Origin: Jannaschia sp. CCS1
GTDB taxonomy: Bacteria > Pseudomonadota > Alphaproteobacteria > Rhodobacterales > Rhodobacteraceae
Length of the DNA: 64,000 nt
Direction of reading: 5' to 3'
Assembly (NCBI RefSeq): GCF_000013565.1
Contig: NC_007802.1
Location: 4,253,978 to 4,317,977, forward strand
In this document: positions 46,043-55,308 of the stretch, piece by piece
How the letters are laid out: the number at the start of each line of letters is the position of its first letter
How positions within the stretch are numbered: the first letter of the stretch is position 1
Notes under the pieces: generated by a model
Databases searched by the model: none
What the model saw: the letters and a program-made list of their open reading frames with translations, nothing else
What the model was told of the DNA's origin: nothing
Position numbers and translations under genes: made by a program

Positions 46043-46558
46043 TCAGGCGTCTTGCCGGGTGATATCCGTGATTAAGACATCGTGGGTCGTTCCACGGCCA
46101 AGCACGGATTGAGCAGCTTCCCGCAAGGCGGATCGAAGCGGAGCCATCGCTTCTGCTTCCGTAAACCGCCCATCAAAGCCGCCCGCATTGGCATGGGCGA
46201 ACATGACCCGAAGAAAGCTATCACGTAGGCGGGGTTCAAGGCTGAACACGGCGCTGTTTACACCTGTGTCGACCTCTAGCGACAGCGACATAACAACGAG
46301 AGATCGCACTGCACCGCTGCGCACGATTGGCACAACGAACTGGTTGTTAATGCGTACATATTCCGTCCCCTCCCCCGCAGGTTCGACACGCTGGGTTTCG
46401 CCGGACGCTGCGTGCTCTTCATGGTCCTCGTCCTCGGCATGCTCGGGGGTTTCGGCCGTTTCCGGGCTGCTGGGACCACCGCTCAGCAAGATACCAGCGC
46501 CGACGCCACCCCCCACACCGATCAGCAACAGGACGATAGGCAAAAGCAAACGCATCAT
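46043..46558 (-). CDS. second FliL-family protein
   Basis: A 171-residue protein with an N-terminal membrane helix (LLLPIVLLLIGVGGGVGAGILL), an acidic, His-containing linker and a FliL-type periplasmic domain (YVRINNQFVVPIVRSG, LSLEVDTG). The linker is longer than in the FliL at 36702. It lies after flgH on the minus strand. Having two FliL-like proteins may mean two concentric or alternative rings at the stator. Confidence 0.78.
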   Translation of the reverse strand: MMRLLLPIVLLLIGVGGGVGAGILLSGGPSSPETAETPEHAEDEDHEEHAASGETQRVEPAGEGTEYVRINNQFVVPIVRSGAVRSLVVMSLSLEVDTGVNSAVFSLEPRLRDSFLRVMFAHANAGGFDGRFTEAEAMAPLRSALREAAQSVLGRGTTHDVLITDITRQDA

Positions 46559-46576
46559 GGAGATATTCCTTCTGGA

Positions 46577-47311
46577 TCAGAACGGTAGGACAGTATCGGC
46601 GATTTCTTGGCCGTAGCGTGGGCGCTGTGCGTCCGTGATAAGCCCGCGACCGCCGTAGGAGATCCGGGCAGCCGCGATCCGGTCGTACTCGATCGCATTC
46701 TGGCGGGAGATGTCTTCGGGCCGGACGTAGCCCGTGACCAGCAACTCGCGCACTTCGTTGTTTACGCGGACCTCTTGGCTGCCCTCGATCCGCAAAACAC
46801 CGTTCTGCAAAACCTCGGTGATGGTCGCCGCCACTCGCAGCGTTAACTGCTCATTGCGGCGGATAGCGCCCTCACCCGAGGAGCGACTGGCACTATCCAG
46901 TTCTACGGCCTCACCCAGAGAGCCGCCCTGGGTCAACAAACCGTCGACGCGTTGCGGCAACCCGAAGAGATTTGAAATTCCCATCTGCTCAGATCCAGAA
47001 CGCTCGCGCTCAGATGAGTTGGAGAATTCAGCGCTGTCGTCGATTTCGATAACCACGGTCAGAATGTCTCCGCGTAGGCTGGCGCGGCGATCTCCCAGAA
47101 GCGACGCGCGCCCCGATGTCCACAAGGACGCGCCCTCGGTCCGCGAGGGCACATCACGCGCATCGGGTATTGGTACGACGTTCATCGCGAACACTTCATT
47201 GCCATCGGCCGGGGAGGTGAGGTTCGGTGTCTGGCCGACACTCGCAAGCCGGCCGCACGCCGAGACGCTGGCAGCCGCAAAGATCAGGAAAATAAAAACA
47301 CGCATATTCAT
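46577..47311 (-). CDS. flgH: flagellar L-ring lipoprotein FlgH
   Basis: A 244-residue outer-membrane ring protein. The signal peptide ends in a lipobox (SVSAC), and SLWTSGRASLLGDRRASLRGDILTVVIEI is the family region; ITEVLQNGVLRIEGSQEVRVNNEVRELLVTG and EDISRQNAIEYDRIAAARISYGGRG follow. It overlaps flgA by four bases, and both help finish the L and P rings. Confidence 0.95.
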   Translation of the reverse strand: MNMRVFIFLIFAAASVSACGRLASVGQTPNLTSPADGNEVFAMNVVPIPDARDVPSRTEGASLWTSGRASLLGDRRASLRGDILTVVIEIDDSAEFSNSSERERSGSEQMGISNLFGLPQRVDGLLTQGGSLGEAVELDSASRSSGEGAIRRNEQLTLRVAATITEVLQNGVLRIEGSQEVRVNNEVRELLVTGYVRPEDISRQNAIEYDRIAAARISYGGRGLITDAQRPRYGQEIADTVLPF

Positions 47312-47730
47312 CGATTGGGTCCAACAGTGACAAGGCCCGGCCCAGTGGCCGTGGCGGTAACAGTTTGGCGGGAAGCGAGGTTGATGACGCGCAGCGCCTC
47401 GCCTGCAGCCGCGCGGTCAAGGGCGCGACCTTCAGTCATCACAAGAAGCCCACCGTAATTGTAACGCAGTGAGACGATCTCATTGCGTTCCACAATCGCG
47501 GGTGCGCGAAGATCGCCAGGCCGGATCGGGCGTCCGGGGTACAGGTTGATGCGAGCTTCCATCCCGATGGCTTGGTAAATGTCTGACAGCGCGCCGGGTG
47601 TTTCGCCATCTACAACGGCGACATCGGCGGGGCCGATCATCGTAGCGCCACGGATGGTTCCCGCAGCAATCACGGTTTCCTGCGCGACGGCGGGACTGGC
47701 CAATGCCAGGATCAAGAAAACCCACCGCAT
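47308..47730 (-). CDS. flgA: P-ring chaperone FlgA (short form)
   Basis: A 140-residue periplasmic protein with a signal peptide (LILALASPAVAQ) and one SAF-like domain: IRGATMIGPADVAVVDGE, YPGRPIRPGDLRAPAIVERNEIVSLRYNYGG. It is shorter than the E. coli protein, lacking the N-terminal domain, as in related Rhodobacterales. It helps FlgI assemble. It shares a base with flgG. Confidence 0.88.
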   Translation of the reverse strand: MRWVFLILALASPAVAQETVIAAGTIRGATMIGPADVAVVDGETPGALSDIYQAIGMEARINLYPGRPIRPGDLRAPAIVERNEIVSLRYNYGGLLVMTEGRALDRAAAGEALRVINLASRQTVTATATGPGLVTVGPNR

Positions 47731-48515
47731 CAGCGCACCTGCGTGGTTGCGCCGAGGATCTGATCGGCTGCGGTCAGAACTTTCGCATTCAACTCGTAGC
47801 CGCGCTGCGCTTCGATCAGGTCCGTGATCTCACGAACCGCATCGACGGAGGATTGCTCCACGTATCCCTGTCGGAACGTTCCCATTCCATCCTCACCGGG
47901 ATCCCCAGCCAAAGGAGCACCGGAGGCACCAGTTTCAAGAAACAGGTTTGAGCCGATGGCTTCCAGACCGTTGTCATTGGTGAAACGCACCATGTTCAAT
48001 TGACCTAGAAGCTGGGGTTGAATCTCGCCCCGAAAAGACGCGAAGACCTCTCCATTGGCGTTGATCGTTATTTCCTGGGCATCGTCGGGGATGGTGATAC
48101 CTGGGTTCACTTCGAACCCGTCATTTGTCACGATCAATCCGTCGCCCGTGCGCTGCAACGCGCCGTCCCGGGTATACGCATTGTCCCCGCTGGGAAGCGT
48201 CACCTCAAGATAGCCGCGTCCTTCGATGGCCACGTCCAACTGACCGCCGGTCGCGCCGAGCGTCCCTTGCTCCCACGTCACGGTGACTGCTGCCGGACGC
48301 ACGCCAAGGCCGATCTGGACACCCGCCGGAACGACTGTGCCGTCGGAGGCATTGATCGCACCCGCTCGCACCATCTGTTGATAGTGGAGATCCGCAAAAT
48401 CGGCACGACGGGGGCTGTAGCCCGTCGTCGACATGTTCGCGATATTGTTTGAGATAACGTCGACGCGCAACTGTTGCGCGCTCATGCCAGTGGCGGCGAT
48501 ATCCAAGGCTCTCAT
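47730..48515 (-). CDS. flgG: distal rod protein FlgG
   Basis: A 261-residue rod protein. MRALDIAATGMSAQQLRVDVISNNIANMSTTGY at the N-terminus and VREITDLIEAQRGYELNAKVLTAADQIL at the C-terminus are the usual pair of helices that form the rod core. The central region has VQIGLGVRPAAV. It belongs to the minus-strand run flgB-flgC-fliE-fliQ-flgF-flgG-flgA-flgH. Confidence 0.96.
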   Translation of the reverse strand: MRALDIAATGMSAQQLRVDVISNNIANMSTTGYSPRRADFADLHYQQMVRAGAINASDGTVVPAGVQIGLGVRPAAVTVTWEQGTLGATGGQLDVAIEGRGYLEVTLPSGDNAYTRDGALQRTGDGLIVTNDGFEVNPGITIPDDAQEITINANGEVFASFRGEIQPQLLGQLNMVRFTNDNGLEAIGSNLFLETGASGAPLAGDPGEDGMGTFRQGYVEQSSVDAVREITDLIEAQRGYELNAKVLTAADQILGATTQVR

Positions 48516-48533
48516 CGGGGTATCCTTTCTGGA

Positions 48534-49256
48534 TTAGCTGCGTTGTCCGGCAGTGCGGAGGAAATCTCGGATGCGGTTGTCTTCGGCATCCATGAAACTT
48601 TGTCCCAACTCGTAGGCACGCTGTACTTCGATCATGCGGGCAATCTGCGCCACGGGATCGACGTTGGATTGCTCCAGAAATCCCTGCAAGATGCGCGCGT
48701 TGTCGGCGGGTTGAACGCCCGACTCAACTGTAAACGCGGTGCCTGAGCGACGGCTGAGTTCCAGTGGATCGTTCGGAAGATAGAGACCAACCACCGTGAG
48801 TGGCTGCCCGTCAGCAGAGATTGTCCCATCGGACGACACGGCCACTGAGCCCGCTTGTGGCGGAACGAAAATGGGCGCGCCGCCAGCGTCGAGTAAATAG
48901 TAGCCGTCCGGCGTCACCAGCTCTCCGGCGTCGTTTCGGATGAACGCTCCGGCACGCGAAAGAACCTCGCCGTCGGGCGTGCCGATCAGGAAGAAGCCTT
49001 CCCCCTCGATAGCAAGATCGAATTCGCTGGCTGTCTGCTCCAGCGCGCCTTGCTGCGCACTGATCGACCGGCCAATCGCTGCCCCCATACTCAGCGACGG
49101 CGAGTCATTGCCAGTGGCCGCGATGTGTTCCGCGAACACCAGGCCCTCTGTCCGGAAGCCCGTCGTAGAGATATTTGCGATGTTGTTGGCAACAACCGCC
49201 ATCTCTCGCATCAGGCCAGAGAGGCGGGTGAGTGACGCATATCCTGGATTATCCAT
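48534..49256 (-). CDS. flgF: proximal rod protein FlgF
   Basis: A 240-residue rod protein: MDNPGYASLTRLSGLMREMAVVANNIANIST at the start and PVAQIARMIEVQRAYELGQSFMD at the end. The central AIEGEGFFLIGTPDGEVLSRAGAF marks it as FlgF rather than FlgG. It sits between fliQ and flgG. Confidence 0.93.
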   Translation of the reverse strand: MDNPGYASLTRLSGLMREMAVVANNIANISTTGFRTEGLVFAEHIAATGNDSPSLSMGAAIGRSISAQQGALEQTASEFDLAIEGEGFFLIGTPDGEVLSRAGAFIRNDAGELVTPDGYYLLDAGGAPIFVPPQAGSVAVSSDGTISADGQPLTVVGLYLPNDPLELSRRSGTAFTVESGVQPADNARILQGFLEQSNVDPVAQIARMIEVQRAYELGQSFMDAEDNRIRDFLRTAGQRS

Positions 49257-49259
49257 GGC

Positions 49260-49526
49260 TCACATCCCCGCAATGATTGGCACAAGAGTGTCGGTGAAGT
49301 ACGAAACGAGCGTTTGTGACATGAACCCCATCGACACCCAGAACACGACGACGATGGCCGCGAGCTTTGGCACGAACGTCAACGTCATTTCCTGAACGCT
49401 TGTGAGAGCCTGAAAGAGGCCCACCACAATGCCCGACACAAGAGCCGCTGCGAGGATCGGCGTCGCGACGACGACCGAGATCCAAAGCCCTTGGCGCATG
49501 GTGTCGAAGAAGATCATCTCATCCAT
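49260..49526 (-). CDS. fliQ: flagellar export gate protein FliQ
   Basis: An 88-residue protein with two membrane helices (ISVVVATPILAAALVSGIVVGLFQALTSVQE and IVVFWVSMGFMSQTLVSYF). Four copies join FliP and FliR in the gate. It is three bases from fliE. Confidence 0.94.
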   Translation of the reverse strand: MDEMIFFDTMRQGLWISVVVATPILAAALVSGIVVGLFQALTSVQEMTLTFVPKLAAIVVVFWVSMGFMSQTLVSYFTDTLVPIIAGM

Positions 49527-49529
49527 CAG

Positions 49530-49817
49530 TCAGACCGGCATCCGAAGGATTTCCTGATACGCCTCAACCACCCGGTCGCGGATAGTCACGACGGTCTCAA
49601 CAGCCAGCTCGGTTTGCGCCAGAGCGGTCACAAGGGCATGCGGATCGGCGCCGGTTGTCATTGCAGCGCGCGCTTGTGCCTCACCATTGGCGACGGTGTC
49701 GGCGAAACTTCCAACGGCTTGAGCAAACAGGCTCGGGTCTTGGGCTGCGGTCGTTGGTGGCACGGCAGCGCGCGGGTCGCCATACGCGCGCGCGGCGAGT
49801 GTTTGGGTGATGTCCAT
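49530..49817 (-). CDS. fliE: hook-basal body protein FliE
   Basis: A 95-residue protein. The C-terminal helix (ALAQTELAVETVVTIRDRVVEAYQEILRMPV) matches FliE, which joins the MS ring and export gate to the proximal rod. The N-terminal part is less conserved. It follows flgC by 30 bases. Confidence 0.9.
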   Translation of the reverse strand: MDITQTLAARAYGDPRAAVPPTTAAQDPSLFAQAVGSFADTVANGEAQARAAMTTGADPHALVTALAQTELAVETVVTIRDRVVEAYQEILRMPV

Positions 49818-49847
49818 CTGGGATTCTCCTCAAATGTGATGGGTGGG

Positions 49848-50240
49848 TCAGCGACGGAGGAGGTCGTTCAGGGACGACGACATCTGTCGAATTTGGTCAA
49901 AGATCCGCAGGTTGGCCTCATAGGACCTGTTCGCTTCACGGGCATCGGCCAGTTCAATCACAAGGTCGACGTTGGAGCCTTCATAGCTTCCAGCCTCGTC
50001 CGCCATTGGATGGGAAGGATCGAAAATCACCGGAAGCGCCGTCTGATCGAGGCGGACAGGACCCGTTCGGACCTGGCCCTCAACGGCGCTAAAGCCGCGT
50101 TCAACTTCAAAACTTGTGATTTTTCGCTGATATCCAGGAGTATCAGCGTTGGCGATGTTCTCAGACACATGGGTAAGACGTTGAGTTTGTGCCCGCATGC
50201 CGGAGGCTGCCACGGACAGGGCGTTGGAAAAATCGGTCAT
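49848..50240 (-). CDS. flgC: proximal rod protein FlgC
   Basis: A 130-residue rod protein: LSVAASGMRAQTQRLTHVSENIANADTPGYQRK at the front, GYFEGSNVDLV-like SYEGSNVDLVIELADAREANRSYEANLRIFDQ at the end. The flgB gene stops two bases before its ATG. Confidence 0.95.
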   Translation of the reverse strand: MTDFSNALSVAASGMRAQTQRLTHVSENIANADTPGYQRKITSFEVERGFSAVEGQVRTGPVRLDQTALPVIFDPSHPMADEAGSYEGSNVDLVIELADAREANRSYEANLRIFDQIRQMSSSLNDLLRR

Positions 50241-50242
50241 AA

Positions 50243-50596
50243 TTATCGTCCAATACTGGTGCGCAGGATGGTCATCGCGGATCCGTAGACCCTGAGCGCA
50301 CGGCTATGGGCCCGCTGCGCCTCGATCCCGCGAAGCATCTCAAATTCTAAGGAGACGGAGTTGCCATTAGGGGAGGCGGGCGTGCGGGCATCAATGACGC
50401 GCATCGGTACTTCAGTCCGGCCTTCGCGGGCCTCCGCCGTCATATTGCGCCACGTCTGTTGAAAATCCGCGACGTCGCGGGCGCGATAGCCGGGCGTATC
50501 GGCATTCGCGATATTTTGCGCAACCACGGCCTGTCTGGACGCGGAATGGCGGGCGAGCCCGCTTGCAAGTTGAAAAATCTCTAGGCCTTCAAACAT
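50243..50596 (-). CDS. flgB: proximal rod protein FlgB
   Basis: A 117-residue rod protein that begins MFEGLEIFQLASGLARHSASRQ at ATG 50596; the frame is open further upstream but the extra residues look like non-coding sequence. AVVAQNIANADTPGYRARD is the family core. It is divergent from fliI with about 100 bases between. Confidence 0.93.
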   Translation of the reverse strand: MFEGLEIFQLASGLARHSASRQAVVAQNIANADTPGYRARDVADFQQTWRNMTAEAREGRTEVPMRVIDARTPASPNGNSVSLEFEMLRGIEAQRAHSRALRVYGSAMTILRTSIGR

Positions 50597-50698
50597 CTGG
50601 GCTTCTCCCATCTCGGCTACACGAAGGCTTAAGACTGATTCCTTTACATTCCGTAATGAAGGCGCACATCCCGCGCCGATTGGTTTGGAGAATCCGCC

Positions 50699-52021
50699 AT
50701 GTCTGACGCTTTCGACCTCCTGCGCGCGCAACTACGTGGCATCAAAACGGCTCAGGCGGTGGGCAAAATCTCCGCTATGGGGCGCGATGTCGTGTCTGTA
50801 TCGGGCTTGGACCGAGTCGCGTCCCTGGGTGATCGTGTCCGGTTCAATGCCGATGCGACAGGAGAAATTCTCGCCATGGAAGCCGGTCGCGCCCGTGTCA
50901 TGCCGGATGGGCCCGCCGATGGCCTGCGTTTGGGCGCAGACGTGACCCACCTGGGGCCCGCAAGTATCTCACCCGATGACAGCTGGCTTGGCCGTGTGAT
51001 TGACCCCGACGGGCAGCCATTGGATGGTCGAGCGATTTTGCCGGGTCCAGTCGCGTATCCTTTGGTCTCACCGCCACCATCCCCCGCTGCCCGCCGTGGC
51101 TTGGGTGCACGCCTTCAAACGGGATTCGCAGTTTTCGATACTCTGTTGCCCATCGTGCGCGGGCAGCGGGTGGGGCTTTTCGCCGGATCTGGAGTCGGCA
51201 AGTCACGCCTGACGGCGGCCTTGGCGGACGGAATGGCCGCCGATGTCGTGGTAATCGGTCTGATTGGAGAGCGGGGTCGCGAGGTCCGGGATTTCGTGAG
51301 CGAAACCCTTGGACCCGAGGGGCTGGCCCGCTCCGTGGTCATTGCCGCCACCTCGGACCGCCCGGCTCTGACCCGCGCGAGGGCCGCATATACGATGATG
51401 GCAGTCGCGGAATTCTTCCGAAATCAGGGGCGCAATGTCATTGTGCTGGCTGATTCCATCACCCGGTTTGCCGAGGCACAACGCGATGTTGCTGCCGCGG
51501 CAGGGGAACCTTTCGGCCCCAGCGGTTTCCCGGCGTCGATGGCGCAAACGATAATGGCGTTGGCTGAACGCGCCGGACCAGGATCGGGAACGCAAGGGGA
51601 CATTACCGCGATTTTTTCAGTCCTGGTTGCAGGATCTGACATGGACGGACCGGTGGCAGACGTCATGCGCGGGACCTTGGATGGGCATATCGTGCTAACC
51701 CGCGAGATCGCCGAACGTGGTCGATACCCGGCGATTGATCTCTTGCGCTCAGTCAGCCGATCCCTGCCCAACGCGGCATCAGATGAGGAAAACAGGATGA
51801 TCTTGCGCGCGCGCCAATTGATGGGCGCATATGATCGCGCTGAAATGATGCTGCAGGCTGGATTGTACACGCCAGGTGCGGACCCGTTGACGGACGGCGC
51901 AGTCAAAGTCTGGGCCGATCTGGACGCCTTTGTTGGCTGCACCGCCGCTGTCGACATAGGGCAGAGCTTCAATGATTTGCGCAAGGTACTATCCGCCGCC
52001 GACGTTCCTGGGGGCAAATAG
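50699..52021 (+). CDS. fliI: flagellar export ATPase FliI
   Basis: A 440-residue ATPase related to the F1 beta subunit. Walker A is GLFAGSGVGKS, followed by GLIGERGREVRDFV and the Walker B region NVIVLADSITRFAEAQRD. The N-terminal beta barrel and GRVIDPDGQPLDGR are also standard. It releases chaperones and helps load cargo at the gate. It is the only flagellar gene in its transcript, ending face to face with the DUF1217 gene. Confidence 0.96.
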   Translation: MSDAFDLLRAQLRGIKTAQAVGKISAMGRDVVSVSGLDRVASLGDRVRFNADATGEILAMEAGRARVMPDGPADGLRLGADVTHLGPASISPDDSWLGRVIDPDGQPLDGRAILPGPVAYPLVSPPPSPAARRGLGARLQTGFAVFDTLLPIVRGQRVGLFAGSGVGKSRLTAALADGMAADVVVIGLIGERGREVRDFVSETLGPEGLARSVVIAATSDRPALTRARAAYTMMAVAEFFRNQGRNVIVLADSITRFAEAQRDVAAAAGEPFGPSGFPASMAQTIMALAERAGPGSGTQGDITAIFSVLVAGSDMDGPVADVMRGTLDGHIVLTREIAERGRYPAIDLLRSVSRSLPNAASDEENRMILRARQLMGAYDRAEMMLQAGLYTPGADPLTDGAVKVWADLDAFVGCTAAVDIGQSFNDLRKVLSAADVPGGK

Positions 52022-52050
52022 CAGCGAGTTAAATGTCCGCTAAAGCGGTG

Positions 52051-52848
52051 TCAGACGAGGTTTTGCAGCAAAATAACTGCACTTGCACCGCGGGTCAGCG
52101 CCGAAGGACCCGCGGCCGCCTGGGACTGCAAGGTAAAGGCCTGCACCAAGTCCTCTACCACAGTGGGGTCCTGCAGCGCGGCAAACTCTGACGAGCCCAG
52201 GACGCGTTCTGCTCCGCCGCGAAAGGCATCCAGCTGCTTGTCGAGATCCAGCGTCCCGATAGAACTGGGTAGCGCGAAAGCAGTCTCGAACACTTGGCGC
52301 AAGGAGGGCTTGCCCAGAACAGTCAGCCACGCGGTCGTATCTGACGTATCTGCCGATGCAATTCCCGGAACCTCCCGCGTGGCCTCCAACGCCAGACGCA
52401 TGTCCGTGTCTTGCTCACCCACCGCAACTTCAAATGCTTGTTCATCAAATCGCGCCAGGATTTTGTCCGCAAACCCCGGGCCCTGGGTCAAAGGCGGTAA
52501 TGGGCTCCCGAAGCCAAATGCTTCCGCGAACGCGCGATAGGTCTTGTCAGCCAGCTTATTGGACAACGCGTCGTCGTCTAACACACCATCCGACAGCACT
52601 TTTTCGACGAAGGCGCGATTGGGCAGATCATCCTGCAAGCCGAAAGCACCGAGCGCGACGCGCAGAAGCCGATAATCGCCTACAAGGTCCTCGGCAGATG
52701 AGACCGCGCCGATGTTCTCCCTAAAATACTCTCGGTCGCGGCTTTGCACGGGATCTTCCGCGAACCGAGTTTGCTGCACGTCCAATGTCGATTGCAACAC
52801 TTTCCAACCCGCATAACCGCCTAGGGGAATAACAGGCGTAAAGGTCAT
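52051..52848 (-). CDS. DUF1217 flagellar protein
   Basis: A 265-residue protein with the DUF1217 pattern: VQQTRFAEDPVQSRDREYFRENIG, DLVGDYRLLRVALGAFGLQDDLPN, and LADKTYRAFAEAFGFG. The family occurs only in flagellated alphaproteobacteria and is thought to be secreted or to act in filament formation, without proven role. It overlaps flbT by ATGA and is co-transcribed with flaF and probably fliC. Confidence 0.85.
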   Translation of the reverse strand: MTFTPVIPLGGYAGWKVLQSTLDVQQTRFAEDPVQSRDREYFRENIGAVSSAEDLVGDYRLLRVALGAFGLQDDLPNRAFVEKVLSDGVLDDDALSNKLADKTYRAFAEAFGFGSPLPPLTQGPGFADKILARFDEQAFEVAVGEQDTDMRLALEATREVPGIASADTSDTTAWLTVLGKPSLRQVFETAFALPSSIGTLDLDKQLDAFRGGAERVLGSSEFAALQDPTVVEDLVQAFTLQSQAAAGPSALTRGASAVILLQNLV

Positions 52849-53249
52849 GCCCGGCTCGCGGCAATCATACGCTCTTCCCGGGCCAGTAGACCCCGAAGAG
52901 ATTTCAGGGTTTGATACACCTGCCCATCAACAAGGCTTTCCGTTGCCTGGGACAGCAAAGATCGGCTGTCAGTGTCAGTGAAAACCTGACTCAACTGCTC
53001 CATCCCACGCAGCAACTGGGTCTTGGCGTCCTCATAGTCCACATCACCCGAGAGAACCAATTGGGCGATATAGCAGACCCGACGCACCGGCGTGTTCGCT
53101 TCATCGGGGTGAATGGCATCGCGCAGACGCAGAATGTTTGCGTCAGGTGTCACAATGGACAAACGTGTCCGACGATCGCCGTTCTCGATGACGGCGCCGT
53201 TGACCAGAACTCGTTCCTTGGGCCCAAGTTTTAAGACGAGACCACTCAT
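52845..53249 (-). CDS. flbT: flagellin mRNA regulator FlbT
   Basis: A 134-residue protein: SGLVLKLGPKERVLVNGAVIENGDRRTRLSIVTP is diagnostic. In Caulobacter FlbT binds the flagellin mRNA leader and shortens its life until the hook is finished. Here it lies between flaF and DUF1217, downstream of fliC, with a four-base overlap to flaF. Confidence 0.94.
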   Translation of the reverse strand: MSGLVLKLGPKERVLVNGAVIENGDRRTRLSIVTPDANILRLRDAIHPDEANTPVRRVCYIAQLVLSGDVDYEDAKTQLLRGMEQLSQVFTDTDSRSLLSQATESLVDGQVYQTLKSLRGLLAREERMIAASRA

Positions 53250-53620
53250 GCCGCCGCCTCCTGCCCGCTTAACCCGCGCATGACGGCGGTATTGACTTCG
53301 ACAAGGGCGGTCAGCGCATCTGCTTCGCTCAGCGCCTTACGCGACTGCAACAGCGAAAATTCGGCCAGATAAAACAGTTGAGCGCGCAGGGATTGCGGCA
53401 GCCCATTGTCACTATCGGCCAGGTCAGAGGCTAGGATTGTCCATAGTTTACGGTTGTCATGCAATGCCGCCGCGCGCTCCGACATAGGAGCGTCGGCGCG
53501 CCTGGATTTATTTAGGCGGGCTGTAACCGATTGGAAGGCGGCGTATTCTGTGCCCCGCTCTGTCCGGACGGGCGTGGCCGCGGCGGCATAGGCGGTTTGG
53601 GCGAGCGAGGTGGAAATCAC
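53246..53620 (-). CDS. flaF: flagellin synthesis regulator FlaF
   Basis: A 124-residue protein starting at GTG 53620, seven bases after AAGGAG; longer versions of the frame have no ribosome site. TSLAQTAYAAAATPVRTERGTEYAAFQSVT and LRAQLFYLAEFSLLQSRKAL match FlaF, which is needed for flagellin translation or export and opposes FlbT. It follows fliC by 120 bases. Confidence 0.92.
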   Translation of the reverse strand: MISTSLAQTAYAAAATPVRTERGTEYAAFQSVTARLNKSRRADAPMSERAAALHDNRKLWTILASDLADSDNGLPQSLRAQLFYLAEFSLLQSRKALSEADALTALVEVNTAVMRGLSGQEAAA

Positions 53621-53739
53621 GAGGGTGCTCCTTGAGCTGACATCTGTGTCGGGCGCGATGATGTGGTCTGATGGATCGCAGCCATGTTCGGGGTGGAGTC
53701 CACCGGAACGCAAAGCTGGCGTTCCGGTGGGAGCCTAAT

Positions 53740-55308
53740 TTACCGGAACAGCGACAGGATGTTCTGGGGGGCCTGGTTGGCAATGGACAGCGACTGGGTT
53801 GCCAACTGCTGTTGCACCTGCAGCGCCTGCAGGCGTGCCGACGTCTCTTCCAGATCCGCATCTACCAACGTGCCGATTCCGGACTTCAGTGAATCCACCA
53901 GCTTGCCGACAAACTCTGACTGCGTCTCGATCCGCCCACCAGCAGAACCAAATTCTGCGGCTGCGTCGATCGAGTTCTGGATCAGGCTTTCGATGTTGTC
54001 GAGAGCCGAGTCCGCGCCAGCGTTGGTGGTCACGTCAAGGCTGTCCAAGCCGAACAGGCCACCCGATGCCTCACCGCCCGTCGACGCCGCAAGCGCGATC
54101 GTTGTGGTCGACGCGTTGTCGTAGTCGATGGCAAGGGAGTAGGCACCAGTTGCATCATCCAATTGGACCTTGGTGGTCACACCATCCGGGGGATTGGAGT
54201 CGATGGCTGTTTTCAACCCGCGCGCCACATCCTCCATCGTTTCACCAGCACCCGCGACGTAGCGGAACGCTGCACCCGCGACGGTCACCTCAAAGCCATC
54301 TCCTTCGGCGACGTTTGCTGCAGCGCTGAAGTCAATTGCTTCGGCTCGTTGGGCAATCGTACCAGACGTCTGGGTCAGGCCGGTGGCGCCGTTGAGCTCT
54401 TCGAGGTTCGCGCCGGCACCGCCGGTAGTGTCAGTCAGGCTCGACGAAACAGACACATCAACATCTTCAAAGGCGTTGGTGTTGGAGATGACCAGTTCAC
54501 CAGGGTTTGCACCCAGCGTAGCGGTAACACCATCAATGTCACGGGCGTTGATCTCGCCTTGCAGCAACGTGGCCACATCCGTCGCACTCTCGGTCCCAGC
54601 GAGAGAGACGGTAAAGCTTGAACCGCCCACGGTAAGGCTGAACGTATCACCGTCAGCAAAGCCAGCACCGCCGCCTTCCGTGACTTGGATCTGAGCGTTC
54701 AAACCGGCTTGCGCACCGCTGGTCCCGGAGGCTGCGCCATTAACAGAGCCCAAGGCCGTCAGGTCACCCCCGGTGACGGCCGTACTTCCGTATTGACCGG
54801 TCTCAGTGCTGAGATCTTGACGAGCGACGGTGATGCTTGCGGCCGAAACATCACCATTGCCCGAACGGTCCAGGGACGACAGGATATTCACATCCTCGGT
54901 CCCTTGGACAAGGTTCAGGCCGTTGAACTGCGCCGCGCCAACAACCGTTTTGATCTGGTCGGTCAGGGCATCAATGTCAGTCTGGATCTTCTCGCGATCA
55001 ACATTCTCTTCCTGGGCCGCGACAATCTTCCCTTTGATGTCGGTCAGAAGGTCGGTCACGGTTTCGGAGGCGTTCCGTGCAACCGCGACAGTAGATTCAC
55101 CGAGGCTCAGGCTTTCCTGGATGCCTTTAAAACCTTTGACGTCCGATTCCATGACTTTGGAGATCGCCCAAACGGCAGAGTTGTCCTTGGCGGAGGCCAC
55201 GGACTTACCGGTCGAAATTTCCGATTGGGTTTGCTGGAGGTTGGAGTTGACCGACTTAAGGGTCTGCAACGCAACCATCGCGCTGCTATTCGTCAGAATG
55301 CTGGACAT
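53740..55308 (-). CDS. fliC: flagellin
   Basis: The filament subunit, 522 residues. MSSILTNSSAMVALQTLKSVNSNLQQTQSEISTGKSV at the N-terminus and the C-terminal LVDADLEETSARLQALQVQQQLATQSLSIANQAPQNILSLF form the D0/D1 coiled coil. The central region (about 170-430) is Gly/Thr/Ala-rich and contains two or three flagellin hook-IN-like repeats (VTEGGGAGFADGDTFSLTVG, VAEGDGFEVTVAGAAFRY). AAAGGGAC stands before ATG 55308. At about 520 residues it is larger than many alphaproteobacterial flagellins (270-400). Confidence 0.96.
   Translation of the reverse strand: MSSILTNSSAMVALQTLKSVNSNLQQTQSEISTGKSVASAKDNSAVWAISKVMESDVKGFKGIQESLSLGESTVAVARNASETVTDLLTDIKGKIVAAQEENVDREKIQTDIDALTDQIKTVVGAAQFNGLNLVQGTEDVNILSSLDRSGNGDVSAASITVARQDLSTETGQYGSTAVTGGDLTALGSVNGAASGTSGAQAGLNAQIQVTEGGGAGFADGDTFSLTVGGSSFTVSLAGTESATDVATLLQGEINARDIDGVTATLGANPGELVISNTNAFEDVDVSVSSSLTDTTGGAGANLEELNGATGLTQTSGTIAQRAEAIDFSAAANVAEGDGFEVTVAGAAFRYVAGAGETMEDVARGLKTAIDSNPPDGVTTKVQLDDATGAYSLAIDYDNASTTTIALAASTGGEASGGLFGLDSLDVTTNAGADSALDNIESLIQNSIDAAAEFGSAGGRIETQSEFVGKLVDSLKSGIGTLVDADLEETSARLQALQVQQQLATQSLSIANQAPQNILSLFR

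Noticed and set aside
52037..52048. Terminator between fliI and the DUF1217 gene
   Set aside because: CCGC-TAAA-GCGG is only four pairs and no T-tract follows.
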